Source of the DNA: Chaenocephalus aceratus | Taxonomy: Eukaryota > Chordata > Actinopteri > Perciformes > Channichthyidae | Direction of reading: 5' to 3' | DNA length: 64,000 nucleotides | NCBI GenBank assembly: GCA_023974075.1 | Contig: JAMFTG010000248.1 | Coordinates: 62,001 to 126,000, forward strand | Part shown: positions 45,048-57,622 of the stretch, one piece after another | Position numbering within the stretch: position 1 is the stretch's first letter | Layout: the number at the start of each line of letters is the position of its first letter | Program-made: the position numbers and the translations under genes | The notes under the pieces: model-generated | Databases searched by the model: none | Seen by the model: only the letters and a program-made list of their open reading frames with translations | Told to the model about the DNA's origin: nothing

Positions 45048-45398
45048 CAGGGGTGTCAAACTCAATTTCATCCCGGGCCACATCAGCATTATGTTTGTAC
45101 TCAAAGGGCCGGTTGTAATTTTAATTATATATAAATATACATATGTAAATATATAATATATATTAAATAATGTATTATATTACATTGTTGGCCCTGCATT
45201 GGATTATTATCAGTTCTGGTAATATCTTCCTAAATAACTACGTCTGAAAGCAGAAGTCTAGGGCAAATAATTGAAAGTAAATATTCAACAATTACACCAA
45301 TTGTATGGTATATTATATTCTTTGCAAGCTCTTGCGGGCCACATAAAATTAGGTCGCGGGCCGGATTTGGCCCCCGGGCCTTGAGTTTGACACCCCTG
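45048..45398. mobile_element. hAT (Charlie-like) MITE, 351 bp
   Basis: CAGGGGTGTCAAACTCAA...TTGAGTTTGACACCCCTG with perfect 8-bp duplication TCATAAGG (45040-45047 and 45399-45406). The subterminal GGGCCACATC/GCGGGCCGGAT blocks are typical of this widespread vertebrate family. No coding. Confidence 0.95.
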
Positions 45399-45406
45399 TC
45401 ATAAGG

Positions 45407-46324
45407 CCTTGAAGCACTCAAATGTAAAACACGATATTTATGATTGATGAAAGAAGTAAATTGGTCAGATTTGACCCAAACACTAGGAGGGACACTGAGA
45501 TCTCTAACCCCCCATGTTGTATCACAACGCCAGTAATGATCCCGTTGTGGTTCAGAGTCTACAGAGAGTGCCCTGCTGAAGAGAAGCTCACGCTGCGATG
45601 TCAGCAGACTGCAGAGACGAGCAGCTTCACTGAGGGAGGGACCTGCTGTCACATTTAATGAATTCCTTATTCTTCTGCATCGATGAACAGCAGCTTAAAG
45701 TATATACTTAGGCTATTTAGTGATCTACTTTGTACATTTTACCGTTTGTTTTGCAGTTTTCTTTTAATATTTGACTATTCGTGAACTGGAATTGACAAGA
45801 CGCATGACATTTTCAAATTTAAATATTAATATCATGCTAATAAAACACACATGATAATAAAGGTGTAACTAGTCAAGCCAATAATACATATACCCTACAC
45901 TTGTATTTTAAATGTAATTCATTAGCACAAAAAAAAGGGGAATCATTTGTCTTATTTTGCCACAATACCTGTTCTGATAATGTGACCGCCTGATAGGATT
46001 AGTTTCTAAGATACACTTTATATAATTACTGTATACTGTTTACTTACAGGCCATGTTACAGTAAGCTATGTTGCAGTAACAGGCCTTTGTGTGGTGTTCA
46101 CTCTATTTTCTTTATTATAGATAGTTACAATGGACAATGTTGAATTGTATTTTTCCCTCCAGAGATAATCAGAATTCCAAAGATTACAAAAGACTCCACT
46201 CGAACAAACAATAGACTGTCTGTGTGAGAGACTGCAGATGTATTTCAAGCTGGACATACTTTCCCTCTCCGTGGTTCCAGATTGAGTCCTTCGGTTCAGG
46301 ATTACCAGGTATCAAATACAAAAT
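45407..46324. other. No gene seen
   Basis: A 72-codon frame at 45440-45658 has no recognisable features and is probably chance. Otherwise AT-rich. Confidence 0.4.
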
Positions 46325-46797
46325 CTGATAAAGTAAAAATAGAACTTCCACAGTTAGGAATACAAGTAAAAGTCCTGCATTCAAAATGTTACTGAAGTAA
46401 AAGTAATCAAAATATACTTATAGTACCAAAAGTAGAAGGTCCAAAAGTACGTCTCATGTGTAAAAGCCCATTTCAGATCAGTGTATTTGTATGACTATTG
46501 ATGCATACATGTATTTATCACAGCTGGTAAAATGGAAGCACATTTCAAGTACTTTCTAAACGGCTGCTGGATATTGAACCTATAATTATCTAGTAGATTT
46601 TTTGTTTTGTGTTAGCTAATGATCTAAATATGTAAAGTAACTAGTAACTAATGTTGTCCAATAAACGTAGTGGAGTAAAAAAGTACAATATTCGCTAACA
46701 AAATGTAGTGGTTTAGAAGTATCAAGTACCGTAAAATGGTACTTAAGTACAGTTATTGGGTAAATGTACTTCACTACGTTACTCCGCTGGTAACAAC
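46325..46797. mobile_element. Fish hAT-like MITE ('AGTAAAAGT' family)
   Basis: Dense AAGTAAAAGT/AAAAGTAC/GAGTAAAAAAGTAC motifs, with AAATGTACTTCACTACGTTAC near the right edge, are characteristic of a common fish MITE. A relative is inserted in the retrovirus (about 15490-15930) and another lies near 54890. Exact ends not resolved. Confidence 0.6.
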
Positions 46798-47193
46798 ACG
46801 ATGTAAAGCAACTTCCAAATAGCACCAGACTATATCTGCAGCCTCTTTGTCACCTGCTGAGGCTCAACCACATGTTTAGGTCCTTCTAACTTTCAAAAGG
46901 TATTTTGACCATCAATCAAACTAACCACAGGTAAAAAGAACCCGTTGTTTTTCTCCGCCGTCTCCAGGGAACAACGAGAGCTCTCAGCCTCTCCGTGTCT
47001 CCACAGTGTGAGAACAGCCCACATGATTTCAACTTCAGCTCAAACACATTTCTAACTTCAGCTGCCACTCACCCAGTCATATCTGAAGCCTGATTAGGAT
47101 TCTGTTCAACACGAAACTGTTTCCAGGAGTACTACTTTTGAGATGTTTTAAGGTGACTGGGAATGTTACTGGCATTCCAAGCTTTCCTTCTCT
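46798..47193. other. No gene seen
   Basis: Ordinary AT/GC-mixed sequence without supported features. Confidence 0.4.
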
Positions 47194-48119
47194 CTAAAGG
47201 CCCTGTCACACTGTCCCGGAATTGACACCCGATGGACACACGAATATGGAATTGTGAATTTCGCACGAAGATGGCCCCGAACCACACACGAAGGCAACAT
47301 TTACATTACATTTAAGACATACAACTGCAATGAAAGTACCAAAAACAATTATGTTACAGTACTATGATACTGTACTGATATCTTCAGACTTTGTTCTTTA
47401 CTTTCTCCGTCTTTATATGTAGAAAATATTACGTTTTCTCCGTAATGTTGTTTCCATAACAACAACAATTTCCTGTCAACTGTCCTTCAAAATAATATAT
47501 TATATCCTTTTTAGTTTCACAGAACACAAATTGGGTTATTTACATAATATATTTACATGATTTTGTTGTGCAATAAAACAACCCGATGGACACACGATAA
47601 AGGAAATGTTCAAATTCGGCTCTGATCGTAGCAACATCGGGCCATTCGTGAGGGCATCTTAAGCCTTCGTATGACCGCTGGTGGAGTTTCTCAGGCTCCG
47701 GCAGCAACTTCGTGAGCGGAGGCAAAATCTTTGGCATGCCAAAAAATAGCCGAAGGACCTTGCGAAGGTTCATTTTCGTGTTGAATTCGTGTGTCAATTT
47801 TGCCCTTCGTAAGGCCATCGTGAGGGCATCTTGTTATCATCGGTGCCATCGGGCATTCGCCCCGATCAGAGTGAGTGTGAATGCACCGATGATAACACGA
47901 AGATGACACGATTTGACAAGATGCCCTCACGAGTGCCTTACGAAGTTGCCACTCACGAAGTTGCTGCCGGAGCCTGAGAAACTCCACCGGCGGTCATACG
48001 ATGGCTTAGATGCCCTCACGAATGGCCCGATGTTGCTACGATCACAGACGAATTTGAACATTTCCTTTATCGTGTGTCCATCGGGTGTCAATTTCGGGAC
48101 AGTGTGACAGGGCCTTTAG
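47194..48119. mobile_element. Foldback MITE, 'CTAAAGGCCCTGTCACACTG' ends
   Basis: About 50 bp at each end are inverted (TAAAGGCCCTGTCACACTGT, TTGACACCCGATGGACACAC). Inside, 47581-47870 is again the reverse complement of 47875-48085, so most of the element is one large palindrome. A further copy of CCCGATGGACACACGA at 47581 suggests that about 330 bp (47250-47580) were added between the left end and the palindrome. Numerous TTCGT and GCATCTT/AAGATGC blocks. Confidence 0.8.
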
Positions 48120-50041
48120 GGAATTCTGATGTATTAATGTTAGAGGTGACATCCACAATGTCGACATGTGACATTGTTTTCTTTGTTTTTGCATTCAGGA
48201 AAAACAAGTCGATAGTCATGCTCTGTGAGACTTTACTTGACATGCTAACATCGACATGCTAACATGCTCGCAGTAACAACGCTCATATTTGCTGATGTCA
48301 TGCGGCTGAGAGCGATGGAATGGTACTTGGTCATTAACTTTGAACAAAATAACATTTTGTTTTGATAATCGTGTGGAATGAGAAATTGGAGGATCGCCAT
48401 AAAAACAAACACCTCATCAACCTATTCAAATGCTTTTGGGATTTGTTGCTATTACTTCAAATGTCAACGTCATGACGCCCATGGATGAAAATCCCTTTGC
48501 CATTCACAAAACGCTGCGAGAAGAGCTAAACTACTTCAGATGCAGATTTAATGCAAATGAAACGACTCATCAACTTGACTTGAGGGGAGTCTGGACTGCA
48601 TCAACTGTTAAACCTGACCAATGATATCATTCAAAACACAAATCATTTATTTTCTGTCAGTATTAAAGCTGTAGCCATCAAGCAGAACACATATCACAAA
48701 GTCACTGGAACTGCTCAGCACTTCTCCCTATGGGTGCCTTCTCTGATTGGAATGTATAACCGTGTCTAGTCGAGCGCATTCACAGCTTTTACGAACAGAC
48801 TCACTTAAACGGTGCATAAAGCCTGCAAATTAGCCACTTCAATCTCCAAACCCCATTTCCTGTGGAAAATCATAATCAGCTATATTGACAAAGCAATTTC
48901 CCCTCAAGGTCTACGAGTTGCTCTGGAGCCTTTCATCCTGTCACATAGTTTCCACCGGCAGATGGTGTTTCCCTGGGTGTCCTGGACATTGTCCATGTTT
49001 CATATGAGCAGCCATATCGCTCTTCTCAGTTCATACTCACTTTCACGTGGCGTGGACCGTAAGTGTTGGTATTCGCTGTCTAGGCTCTGACAGAGGAAGG
49101 GGGGGGGGGGTAATAACTCTCCTCTGGTGGAATGTCGATTCAGAGCTACGCTACACACTTGCACTCACTGTAACTCGAAATCTTGCCAAGTATATTTGTC
49201 TGGCCTCGAGTCAGAATCTCTTTGCACTGGATATAAGACATAGTAACATAAGAAGTAGCGATACAGGCTCTGGGTTTGAGACACTGCATATGAAGTATCT
49301 TGTTAAGGCAAAGACTCTTGAAAGCATCTTATTTCGTGTGTACATCTCACAAGGTTTTTAAGCAGCTGCAAAAGATGGATGATTTTGTTTCAATAAATAG
49401 ATATTACTTTGTTTTAGAAACATAACATTATTTAAAAATCACCAACTAACAGAACACTTTTAAGCATTTCTGGCTTATTTTTCACACAACATTTCCTGAT
49501 CCTGGTAAATAGTTCAAAATAGGTTTCCCAAGCGTCAAGATCTCATTTATCTTAATAGCCCATCTAAAAACAAACACATATCGTTTTTGTTTTTTGAAAT
49601 GCTCAGTATTTTGCTGAAACAGCAGGTCATTGTCGTGTAAACCAACCAGACACAAAGAGCTGTACGTGTAATGCATGTAAGGGGACTATTTTCAGCGGTG
49701 TATGGATCCACAATGAGTATTCCTTAGATCTTGGCTTGCATAGCACTGTGTTCAGACAGCAGCAGACTACATCAGGCAAATGGTTAAAGAGGACACCATG
49801 TGGAAAGTGAAAGACAAAAACCGTTGGTATTTGTGGAAATCTTTTTCTATTCCCAGTCCTATTGGATGACTTTGCTAACGAAGAACAAAGAACAAAACAG
49901 TGGCAGTACAATGTGGTTGTATAACTTTGGAATGAGACTCTTTTGTATGCTCAGGCCTCATGGGAGAATACATGTACACATACTGGACAGATAATGCTTT
50001 GGCTCTTGTTCAAACAGCACTGGCTTCTTCTTTAATTCCAC
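48120..50041. other. No gene seen
   Basis: About 1.9 kb with only short frames (60-104 codons) lacking recognisable motifs, and a G12 run near 49100. The most gene-like frame (48430-48624) has no supporting signals. Confidence 0.45.
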
Positions 50042-53000
50042 TGGACACACACAGAAGACCAGGTAGATATCAAGTGTCTCTGTCCACACACACAGAAGAC
50101 CAGATATATATCATGTATCTCTGTCTCTCTGTCTCTCTGTCCACACACACAGACAGGCTGCCTTACACTGGCTCCCTATAGAACACAGGATAGAATTTAA
50201 AATTCTTCTTCTCGCCTACAAAGCCCTTAATGGGCAGGCGCCATCTTACCTTAAAGAACTCATTATACCCTACTGGCCTACTAGGGCATTGCGTTCCAAG
50301 AATGCAGGGTTGTTGGTTGTTCCTAGAGTCTCTAAAAGTACAATGGGAGCCAGAGCCTTTTCTTATCAAGCTCCACATTTGTGGAATCAGCTTCCAGTTT
50401 GTGTTCGGGCGGCAGACACCCTATCCTTCCTTTTTGATAAAGCTTATAGTTAGGGCTGATTAGATGCAGCCCCTAGTTTTGCTGATATAGGCTTAGTTTG
50501 TCGGGGGACATCTTACTTCTTCCTTCTCTCTGTCTGTACCTGTGTCCTCTCATGTTCCCATTAACCCAGCTTCCCCAAATGTCTTTCTTTTTGGTGTCTC
50601 TATACGCTGGGATCCGGAGTCATGGATGATCCTGCGGTCCTGTGTCCTGGATCGCGAGCGCTGGATCTTGAGTCGTGGCTGTGGTCCTGGATCATAGATC
50701 CTGGATGGATATCTTTGTGGATTCATCTTCCTATTATACACACATGCATTTCCAAACATCTGGACTACCTATGTTGCAAATGTATTATCTTTTCAATTTA
50801 CACACGGCATCTATTGCACGTCTGTCCGTCCTGGGAGAGGGATCCCTCCTCTGTTGCTCTCCCTGAGGTTTCTCCCATTTTTCCCTTTAAACTGGGTTTT
50901 CTTTGGAAGTTTTTCCTTGTACGATGTGAGGGTCTAAGGACAGAGGGTCTAAGGACAGAGGGTGTCGTATTGTCATACTGATGTTCTGTATAAACTGTGA
51001 AGACCACTGAGACAAATGTAACATTTGTGATATTGGGCTATATAAATAAACATTGATTGATTGACAGAAGACCAGGTAGATACCATGTGTCTCTGTCCGG
51101 ACACACAGAAGACCAGATAGATATCATGTGTCTCTGTCCGGACACACAGAAGACCAGATAGATATCATGTGTCTCTGTCCGGGGACACACACAGAAGACC
51201 AGGTAGATATCATGTGTCTCTGTCCGGGGACACACACAGAAGACCAGATAGATATCATGTGTCTCTGTCCGGGGACACACAGAAGACCAGATAGATATCA
51301 TGTGTCCACACACACAGAAGACCAGATATATCATGTGTCTCTGTCCACACACACAGAAGACCAGATAGATATCATGTGTCTCTGTCCGGGGACACACAGA
51401 AGACCAGATAGATATCATGTGTCTCTGTCCGGGGACACACACGGAAGACCAGGTAGATATCATGTGTCTCTGTCCGGGGACACACAGAAGACCAGGTAGA
51501 TATCATGTGTCTCTGTCCGGACACACAGAAGACCAGGTAGATATCATGTGTCTCTGTCCGGACACACACAGAAGACCAGGTAGATATCATGTGTCTCTGT
51601 CCGTGGACACACAGAAGACCAGATAGATATCATGTGTCCACACACACAGAAGACCAGATATATATCATGTGTCTCTGTCCGGGGACACACACAGAAGACC
51701 AGGTAGATATCATGTGTCTCTGTCCGGGGACACACAGAAGACCAGATATATATCCATGTGGTCTCTGGCCTGGACACACAAAGACCAGATAGATTATCAT
51801 GTGTCCCTGTCCGGACACACACACAGAAACCCAAGGTTAAGAATATCTGTGTCTCTGTCCGGGACACACAGAAGACCAGGTAAGATATCATGTGTCTCTG
51901 TCCACACACACAGAAGACCAGATAGATATCATGTGTGTCCACACCCTAAGACTCATGTGTCTCGTCCCACACACAGAAGACCAGATAGATATCATGTGTC
52001 TCTGTCCACACACAGAGACAGAATGTTTCTGTCCGGGACACAGAAGCCAGTAGATATCATGTGTCTCTGTCCGGGGACACACAGAAGACCAGTCATAGTC
52101 CACACCCAAGACCAAAATATCATGTGTCTCTGAACCGGGGATATCATGGTCCTGTCACACACACAGAAGACCAGATAGATATCATTGTCTCTCGGGACCC
52201 AGAGACCAATAGTCTCTGTCCGGGGACACACACAGAAGACCAGATATATATCATGTGTCTCTGTCCGGGGACACACACAGAAGACCAGATAGATATCATG
52301 TGTCTCTGTCCGGACACACAAAGAAGACCAGGTAGATATCAGATGTGTCGCTGTCCCGGGGGACACAACACAGAAGACCAGATAGATATCATGTGTCTCT
52401 GTCCGGGGACACACAGAAGACCAGATAGATATCATGTGTCCACACACACAGAAGACCAGATATATATCATGTGTCTCTGTCCACACACACAGAAGACCAG
52501 ATAGATATCATGTGTCTCTGTCCGGGGACACACAGAAGACCAGATAGATATCATGTGTCTCTGTCCGGGGACACACACAGAAGACCAGGTAGATATCATG
52601 TGTCTCTGTCCGGGGACACACAGAAGACCAGGTAGATATCATGTGTCTCTGTCCACACACACAGAAGACCAGATAGATATCATGTGTCTCTGTCCGGGGA
52701 CACACAGAAGACCAGATAGATATCATGTGTCTCTGTCCACACACACAGAAGACCAGGTAGATATCATGTGTCTCTGTCCGGGGACACACAGAAGACCAGA
52801 TAGATATCATGTGTCTCTGTCCGGGGACATACAGAAGACCAGATAGATATCATGTGTCTCTGTCCGGGGACACACACAGAAGACCAGATAGATATCATGT
52901 GTCTCTGTCCGGGGACACACACAGAAGACCAGATAGATATCATGTGTCTCTGTCCGGGGACACACACAGAAGACCAGGTAGATATCATGTGTCTCTGTCC

Positions 53001-53254
53001 GGACACACACAGAAGACCAGGTAGATATCATGTGTCTCTGTCCGGGGACACACAGAAGACCAGATAGATATCATGTGTCTCTGTCCACACACACAGAAGA
53101 CCAGGTAGATATCATGTGTCTCTGTCCGGGGACACACAGAAGACCAGATAGATATCATGTGTCTCTGTCCGGGGACACACACAGAAGACCAGATATATAT
53201 CATGTGTCTCTGTCCGCACACACAGAAGACCAGATAGGTATCATGTGTCTCTGT

Positions 53255-53255
<1 letters not shown>
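50042..53255 (+). repeat. 43-bp minisatellite, about 50 copies, split by a LINE
   Basis: Unit about 43 bp: ACACACAGAAGACCAGATAG, ATATCATGTGTCTCTGTCC, then GGGGAC or CACAC. The spacer after GTCC alternates among CGGGGACACACAG, CGGACACACAG and ACACACACAG, giving 38-47 bp units. The first units (50042-50156) are separated from the rest (51065-53255) by an L2 3' end. The stretch at about 51750-52400 is noticeably degraded, while 52500-53250 is very regular. All frames on both strands are almost free of stops, so the long frames here are artefacts. Confidence 0.95.
50157..51064 (+). mobile_element. L2-type LINE 3' end within the minisatellite
   Basis: Starts in the ORF2 C-terminus (LHWLP-like start, FKILLLAYKALNGQAPSYL, RAFSYQAPHLWNQLPVCVRA), passes a stop near 50451, then the conserved 3' UTR, ending in ATTGATTGATTGAC. 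It is flanked on both sides by array sequence, so it inserted into the existing minisatellite. The UTR holds two GGGTCTAAGGACAGA units. Confidence 0.9.

Positions 53256-53321
<66 letters not shown>
53256..53321 (+). repeat. (CA)n microsatellite
   Basis: About 32 CA units directly continuing the ACACACAC segment of the last minisatellite unit, so it probably grew from it. Confidence 0.95.
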
Positions 53322-53322
<1 letters not shown>

Positions 53323-53970
53323 CTTCAAGCTTTGTGGAGACTCAGTCATTCTGCATGTTTTTTGAATTAGTGGTCTTTGAGGAGAAATGCAGTTGGATGC
53401 TTTATCCATCTGCTGACAACACATCCTCCTTTCTTCATTCTTTTTTCTCCATCTTCTCTAAAGCCCCACATACGTCATTTCTGCTTTTCAAAGCCGCCCC
53501 TGCACGTGTCTTCTGATGCCCTTAATATCACCGATCAATGGGCTTCATGCCGCGGCGTTCTCTCAAACCTCTGCTCTGTTCCCTCTCAATGTTCTGCTCA
53601 GAGAACAAAGAGTCTGAATCCCATACGATCACACCTCCAGGGAGCGGATTGTTTACTATAAACACTATAAGATAAGATGGACCTTGAGTAATCCTTTATG
53701 AATCCAAAGCAGCAACAGGGTGACATCTGGAAGCAGGACGGTACAGATTCACACAAGGATAATAACATTAAAGACACAATTACAATTATCCAAGTAACTG
53801 TTAAAACAAGAAATGCATCAAAAGAACATATTTGAGTCAGGATTGTTAAATATATTTACATGGATGTGTGCAATATATGCATGCAAATTAAAAACACCAT
53901 CCCCTCCTTCCCAGGTAATAACCAGAGTTACACATGCGTTGTGATTCAAAAACACACTTAATACCAACGA
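53322..53970. other. No gene seen
   Basis: Contains a GATAAGATGGACCTTGAGTA phrase near 53670 resembling a fish retroposon tail. Nothing else. Confidence 0.4.
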
Positions 53971-54600
53971 CTAAATAAAACAGGAATACAAAATAAAATG
54001 ATATATAAATATATAAAGGCAGCTGTTGTGCCGGTTGAAAATACTCTGGCATGCCCATGGTTCAGGTCGAGAGTTTTTCTTTTTGCATAGAATGGTTCCT
54101 GACTGAGATGGACGACCAGGAGATGTAGGGTTAGGGTTAGTGGCTGTTAGAACTCTCCCTAAGGCTGCATTCCATACTTCTTGAATCATCTCCTTTAGCA
54201 CTGGACCATCCTTGACAAAAGGAAAGGAATAAAGCCCTTCCCAAATTCCCTCATTTATTTTCGGCAGCTACGTTTAAAGTGACACACCTTTTTGCCATCA
54301 ATAACCCCCATGGCCGTTAGATTGTAGCAAAAAAACCTGTGGCAGTTTACATGTACACTTTTGATGCATTTCATCAAGTTATATGTGAACAAAGTTGCTG
54401 AAAAACCAATAAATGGTTGATCCTCGGCAGTGTAAGAGCAGCGGGATGCGCTCAACAGCAATTCCCCTTTCACATCTTCGGACTCAGCTGAAGAGAATAA
54501 CCAGCAGCACCTCGAAGGACCTCCACACAGTCAGAGGTCCTTCAATGTGTGGGACCTCGACGCCTGACCGCGTGGCAAGTACGCTGGTCGATACCTGAAG
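53971..54600 (-). pseudogene. Decayed coding segment, unidentified protein
   Basis: On the minus strand a frame from 54473 reads LLLSASRCSYTAEDQPFIGF, then HVNCHRFFCYNLTAMG, to a stop at 54255. A single-base shift near 54260 joins it to INEGIWEGLYSFPFVKDGPV and LKEMIQEVWNAALGRVL (54250 to about 54130). Upstream, another shift leads to EVPHIEGPLTVWRSFEV. Composition and continuity over some 150 codons look protein-coding. I do not recognise the family. A second, weaker copy of the FPFVK-GPV segment lies at 55775-55860 on the same strand. AATAAA-like signals are not evident. Confidence 0.45.
54126..54137 (+). repeat. Two telomere-like GGTTAG units
   Basis: GGGTTAGGGTTAG occurs once; far too short for a telomeric array and could be coincidental. 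Confidence 0.3.
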
Positions 54601-54879
54601 TATCAGCACTGTTATTAGGGGGCTTTATACCCCTTGTAATGTTCTGCTGACCTTTGCTTTAACCTGGAGTTATTTCTAAGAATTATGAAATGATTCTTAT
54701 TTTGTTATTAGGATCCCCATTAGCACCAGTATTAGCTCCTTCTATTGCATGTTGTGTTTGAACCAATGCATTTAAATCCTGTCTGGTGATATCTAGTGGC
54801 AAAATTGGCGATTTGACAATATTATCAATTTGTTTGGATTAAGATAATTTTGTGATTCAGGGTCATACCTAGCAGTTTT

Positions 54880-55045
54880 GTATTTACATGTTATGCTACT
54901 TTGTACTTCTACCCCACTACAATTCAGAGGTAAATCATGTACTTTCACTCCGCCACTCTTAAATCAGACTTCAGTTCCACCTGGAGGGAATCCACACGCT
55001 ACCCTGCAGTCTACAAAGTCATTCAGACTAGCTGCATGCCAACAC
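54880..55045. mobile_element. Fish hAT-like MITE fragment
   Basis: TTTGTACTTCTACCCCACTA and CAGACTTCAGTTCCACCTGG match the MITE family found in the retrovirus insert (15540-15640, CTTTAGTTCCACCTGGAG). Fragment only. Confidence 0.6.
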
Positions 55046-56053
55046 CATGATTAAGAGAAAGTGTTGACACCATTATCACCTCTCAGGCACAGAGAAGCAC
55101 AATGTTCAGGATTCAATTACCTCCAGAAGAGACTCGCTCTACCCCAGACGGCTGTCATTTAAGGCTGACCTACTATCTTGTTCACAGAGCACCATACATC
55201 TACTTCCCATCAGCCATCGGGTTTTATGAATGCCTGTGAATTCTCAGAGTTGAGCGCGCCTTTGTTGGATTCATTCCAATCTATCGTAAGCGCTACATTA
55301 CCATAAGTCAACCGGAGGTTCAGGAAAACATTGTGCAGGGCTGAAAGGGTTGACTCTGTATGCTGGAAATAAGATGCTTGGGCTGTCAGGTACCAAATAA
55401 CAATGTTTAAAATGTCTCTGCATTCTTCACAGCACGGATCATACCATCAAGAGTCCAAAGAAGAAACGTTATAAGGCAGAATGAAGAGCCATATAGTAAA
55501 ACATTAGTGTTTATGTTATGGCTTAAGCAACAGGTTGGACCCAGACCCAGTAAACAGAGGGAGACAAGAACCAAGAACAAGCTTTATTCAACTAAAACTG
55601 ATACAAATACAAAAACACAGAGGGATCGAGAAGGCAATACAAATCAAAGTCTAAGAAAACACCGAGATGACGAGAAGAACACAGGTAGCAGCAACCAGGG
55701 GTGTGAAGTTCAGAAACAGACAGGAAACCTGGGTTGAATTCATATTCATTTATATATAATTAATAACCTCCTTTAGTTCAGGAAACACTGGACCTTCCTT
55801 TACGAAAGGAAAGGAGAAAATGCTGTCCCACAATGCCTTGCTTCCTCAACATTGACCTTGACACAACATTCGGCCGTTCAGGGAAACAACAGATCGTGAC
55901 CGAGAAACAGTATCACGTAAGTCACAAACTGACGAACACAGCTGGGGAGGGCAGACACAACACAAGCATACAATCAGACAGGCAGGACAACGAAGAGACG
56001 GGGAGTAAAACCAGAGAAGACAACATACATTAAAACACAACACGATCATGACA
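55046..56053. other. No gene seen; possible relic of the 54 kb coding segment
   Basis: At 55775-55860 the minus strand reads FPFVKEGPVFPELKEV, parallel to the segment at about 54200. CAAGAACAAGCTTTATTCAAC near 55575 recalls the tail of a fish retroelement. No other feature. Confidence 0.4.
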
Positions 56054-56061
56054 GTTTATAC

Positions 56062-56554
56062 CGGGGGTGTCTAAACTCGGCCCAGGGGCAAAATGCGGCC
56101 CGCGGACCATTTTTTAATCGGCCCTCACTCAGCAAATTAAAAAAGTATGATGACTTAAGTATAATAAACTTCTGCTTGTCTATATTGTACTTCTTAAATA
56201 TATATGTTCAAATATATTACACAGTGGTGTTAATAGGCCCAATTTTCAAATAAATTCAGTCAATTAAAGTTGAAAACATGTTCAAACAAATCGATAACAA
56301 AAAGCGCAATAACCTTGACATATCCATATGTCCTGTTATTATCAGCAATCTCCCGTTTTCAGGAAAGAGCTGCCAACACAACAAATGAAACCCTCTTAAA
56401 GCATTTTCAGGTATCAATAATGATTGACCTACATTGGATGGACTTTTCCAACTTATAACAGAACTTATGACGTAATAAACCTGTAGTGAGTGGCCCAGCC
56501 CTTCTTATCATTTCCTGTATGCGGCCCTCGGTGAAAAAAGTTTGGACACCTCTG
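56062..56554. mobile_element. hAT (Charlie-like) MITE, 493 bp
   Basis: Starts CGGGGGTGTCTAAACTCGG and ends AAAGTTTGGACACCTCTG, imperfect inverted ends, with 8-bp duplication GTTTATAC (56054-56061 and 56555-56562). GCGGCCCGCGG and GCGGCCCTCGG blocks near both ends agree with the family. No coding. Confidence 0.92.
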
Positions 56555-56879
56555 GTTTATACCAAATGAAAAAGAGTTTGTTTTACACAACATGACTTTC
56601 TGCAAAGTCATTAAGCTATTCTAGCTTTCAAACTCTGATCAACAACCCCCCCCCCCCCCCATACTTCTTTCATATTATTATGGATTTCACTAGCAGGAAC
56701 CACGCCACAACAATGTGATGTTTTGTAAGTTTATTGAGGTAACATGTAAATGATGTGAGGGGGTGAAGGGATGGTCTGGGAGGACGAGCTGTGGTCCGTG
56801 CAATGGGAGACTCAGAGTGGGGGTTCCGTCTCCGGCATAATTCTGCGTGGGCTGATTACGGGGCCCCAAAAGAGTCGGA

Positions 56880-57622
56880 TTAAATGGAACTGAGTTGAGC
56901 GTGTGCCCGTCTGAGATCGTTGAGGTAAGCTAGGGATGACCAGCGGCCCAGGACCTGGATGGTTTGGTCGGAAATGCCTAGTCTCGCTGCTGTGGACGCT
57001 GCACCGATGCGGAAGGAATGGCTCGAATAGTGTTCTGAGCGTATCCCCGAAATAAGCAAGACGTTGTGGAAGTGTTTCTGGAACCAGAAACGTGTGGCCA
57101 TTTTCCCTGTTTCGGTGAGAAAGAGTGGGTGTTGAGGTGTTGAGGCGTTGCGTTTGCGGCGTACCTTGCGCTGAGGTATTTGGTTAGTGGCTCGTATGGG
57201 CTGAGATACGAGTTCAGGCGGAAGATGTGGATGGGGAAAGAAATTCCCAGCTGATCTGTTTTACTCCTTCTGAGTGTGAATATGAGCGAGTCGTTTGTGT
57301 GCAGGGATATGTCGGATAGGCTGGGGTGGTGGTGAGGGTTGTAGGCAGATGAAGTGGGTGCGAATTCGGAGCATCGCAGGAAGCCGAAGAATGCTAGCAG
57401 GAACATGCATTCTAGGGTAAGGTCGACCATTGCTGATAAGTATCCTGAGCGTATGGAACGGATGCAGAGGCTGAGAAGGTCAGAAGTGAGTGGCAGTCGT
57501 TTGGCTGTGAGGGAGGGTTCCTGCTTACGTAAGCCTTTGATGAGCATTGTGACGTGGCTATGGGACGTGGAAGGACATGGTTGGCCGCTGGCTATTTTAA
57601 TGAATAAGTTAATTCCGGCCAA
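56880..57622 (-). pseudogene. DIRS tyrosine recombinase
   Basis: Two overlapping frames. The first (57622-56978) has FLLAFFGFLRCSEF, containing the first catalytic Arg, and LIFTLRRSKTDQLG with the conserved Lys region. The second (57101-56880) has HSFRIGAASTAARLG (His-x-x-Arg), then LGRWSSLAYL with the Trp and the nucleophile Tyr at codon 59 (about 56926). All catalytic positions are visible, but a frameshift near 57100 separates the halves. It would integrate circular DNA without duplicating the target. Confidence 0.9.

Noticed and set aside
45440..45658. 72-codon frame as a possible exon
   Set aside because: No splice signals, domain or repeat structure; length expected by chance.
50042..53365. 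Many overlapping long open frames on both strands (repeats such as HTEDQIDIMCLC)
   Set aside because: They are translations of a 43-bp minisatellite whose unit lacks stops; no codon-level constraint, start context or homology.
54126..54137. Interstitial telomere
   Set aside because: Only two GGTTAG units; too short to distinguish from chance.
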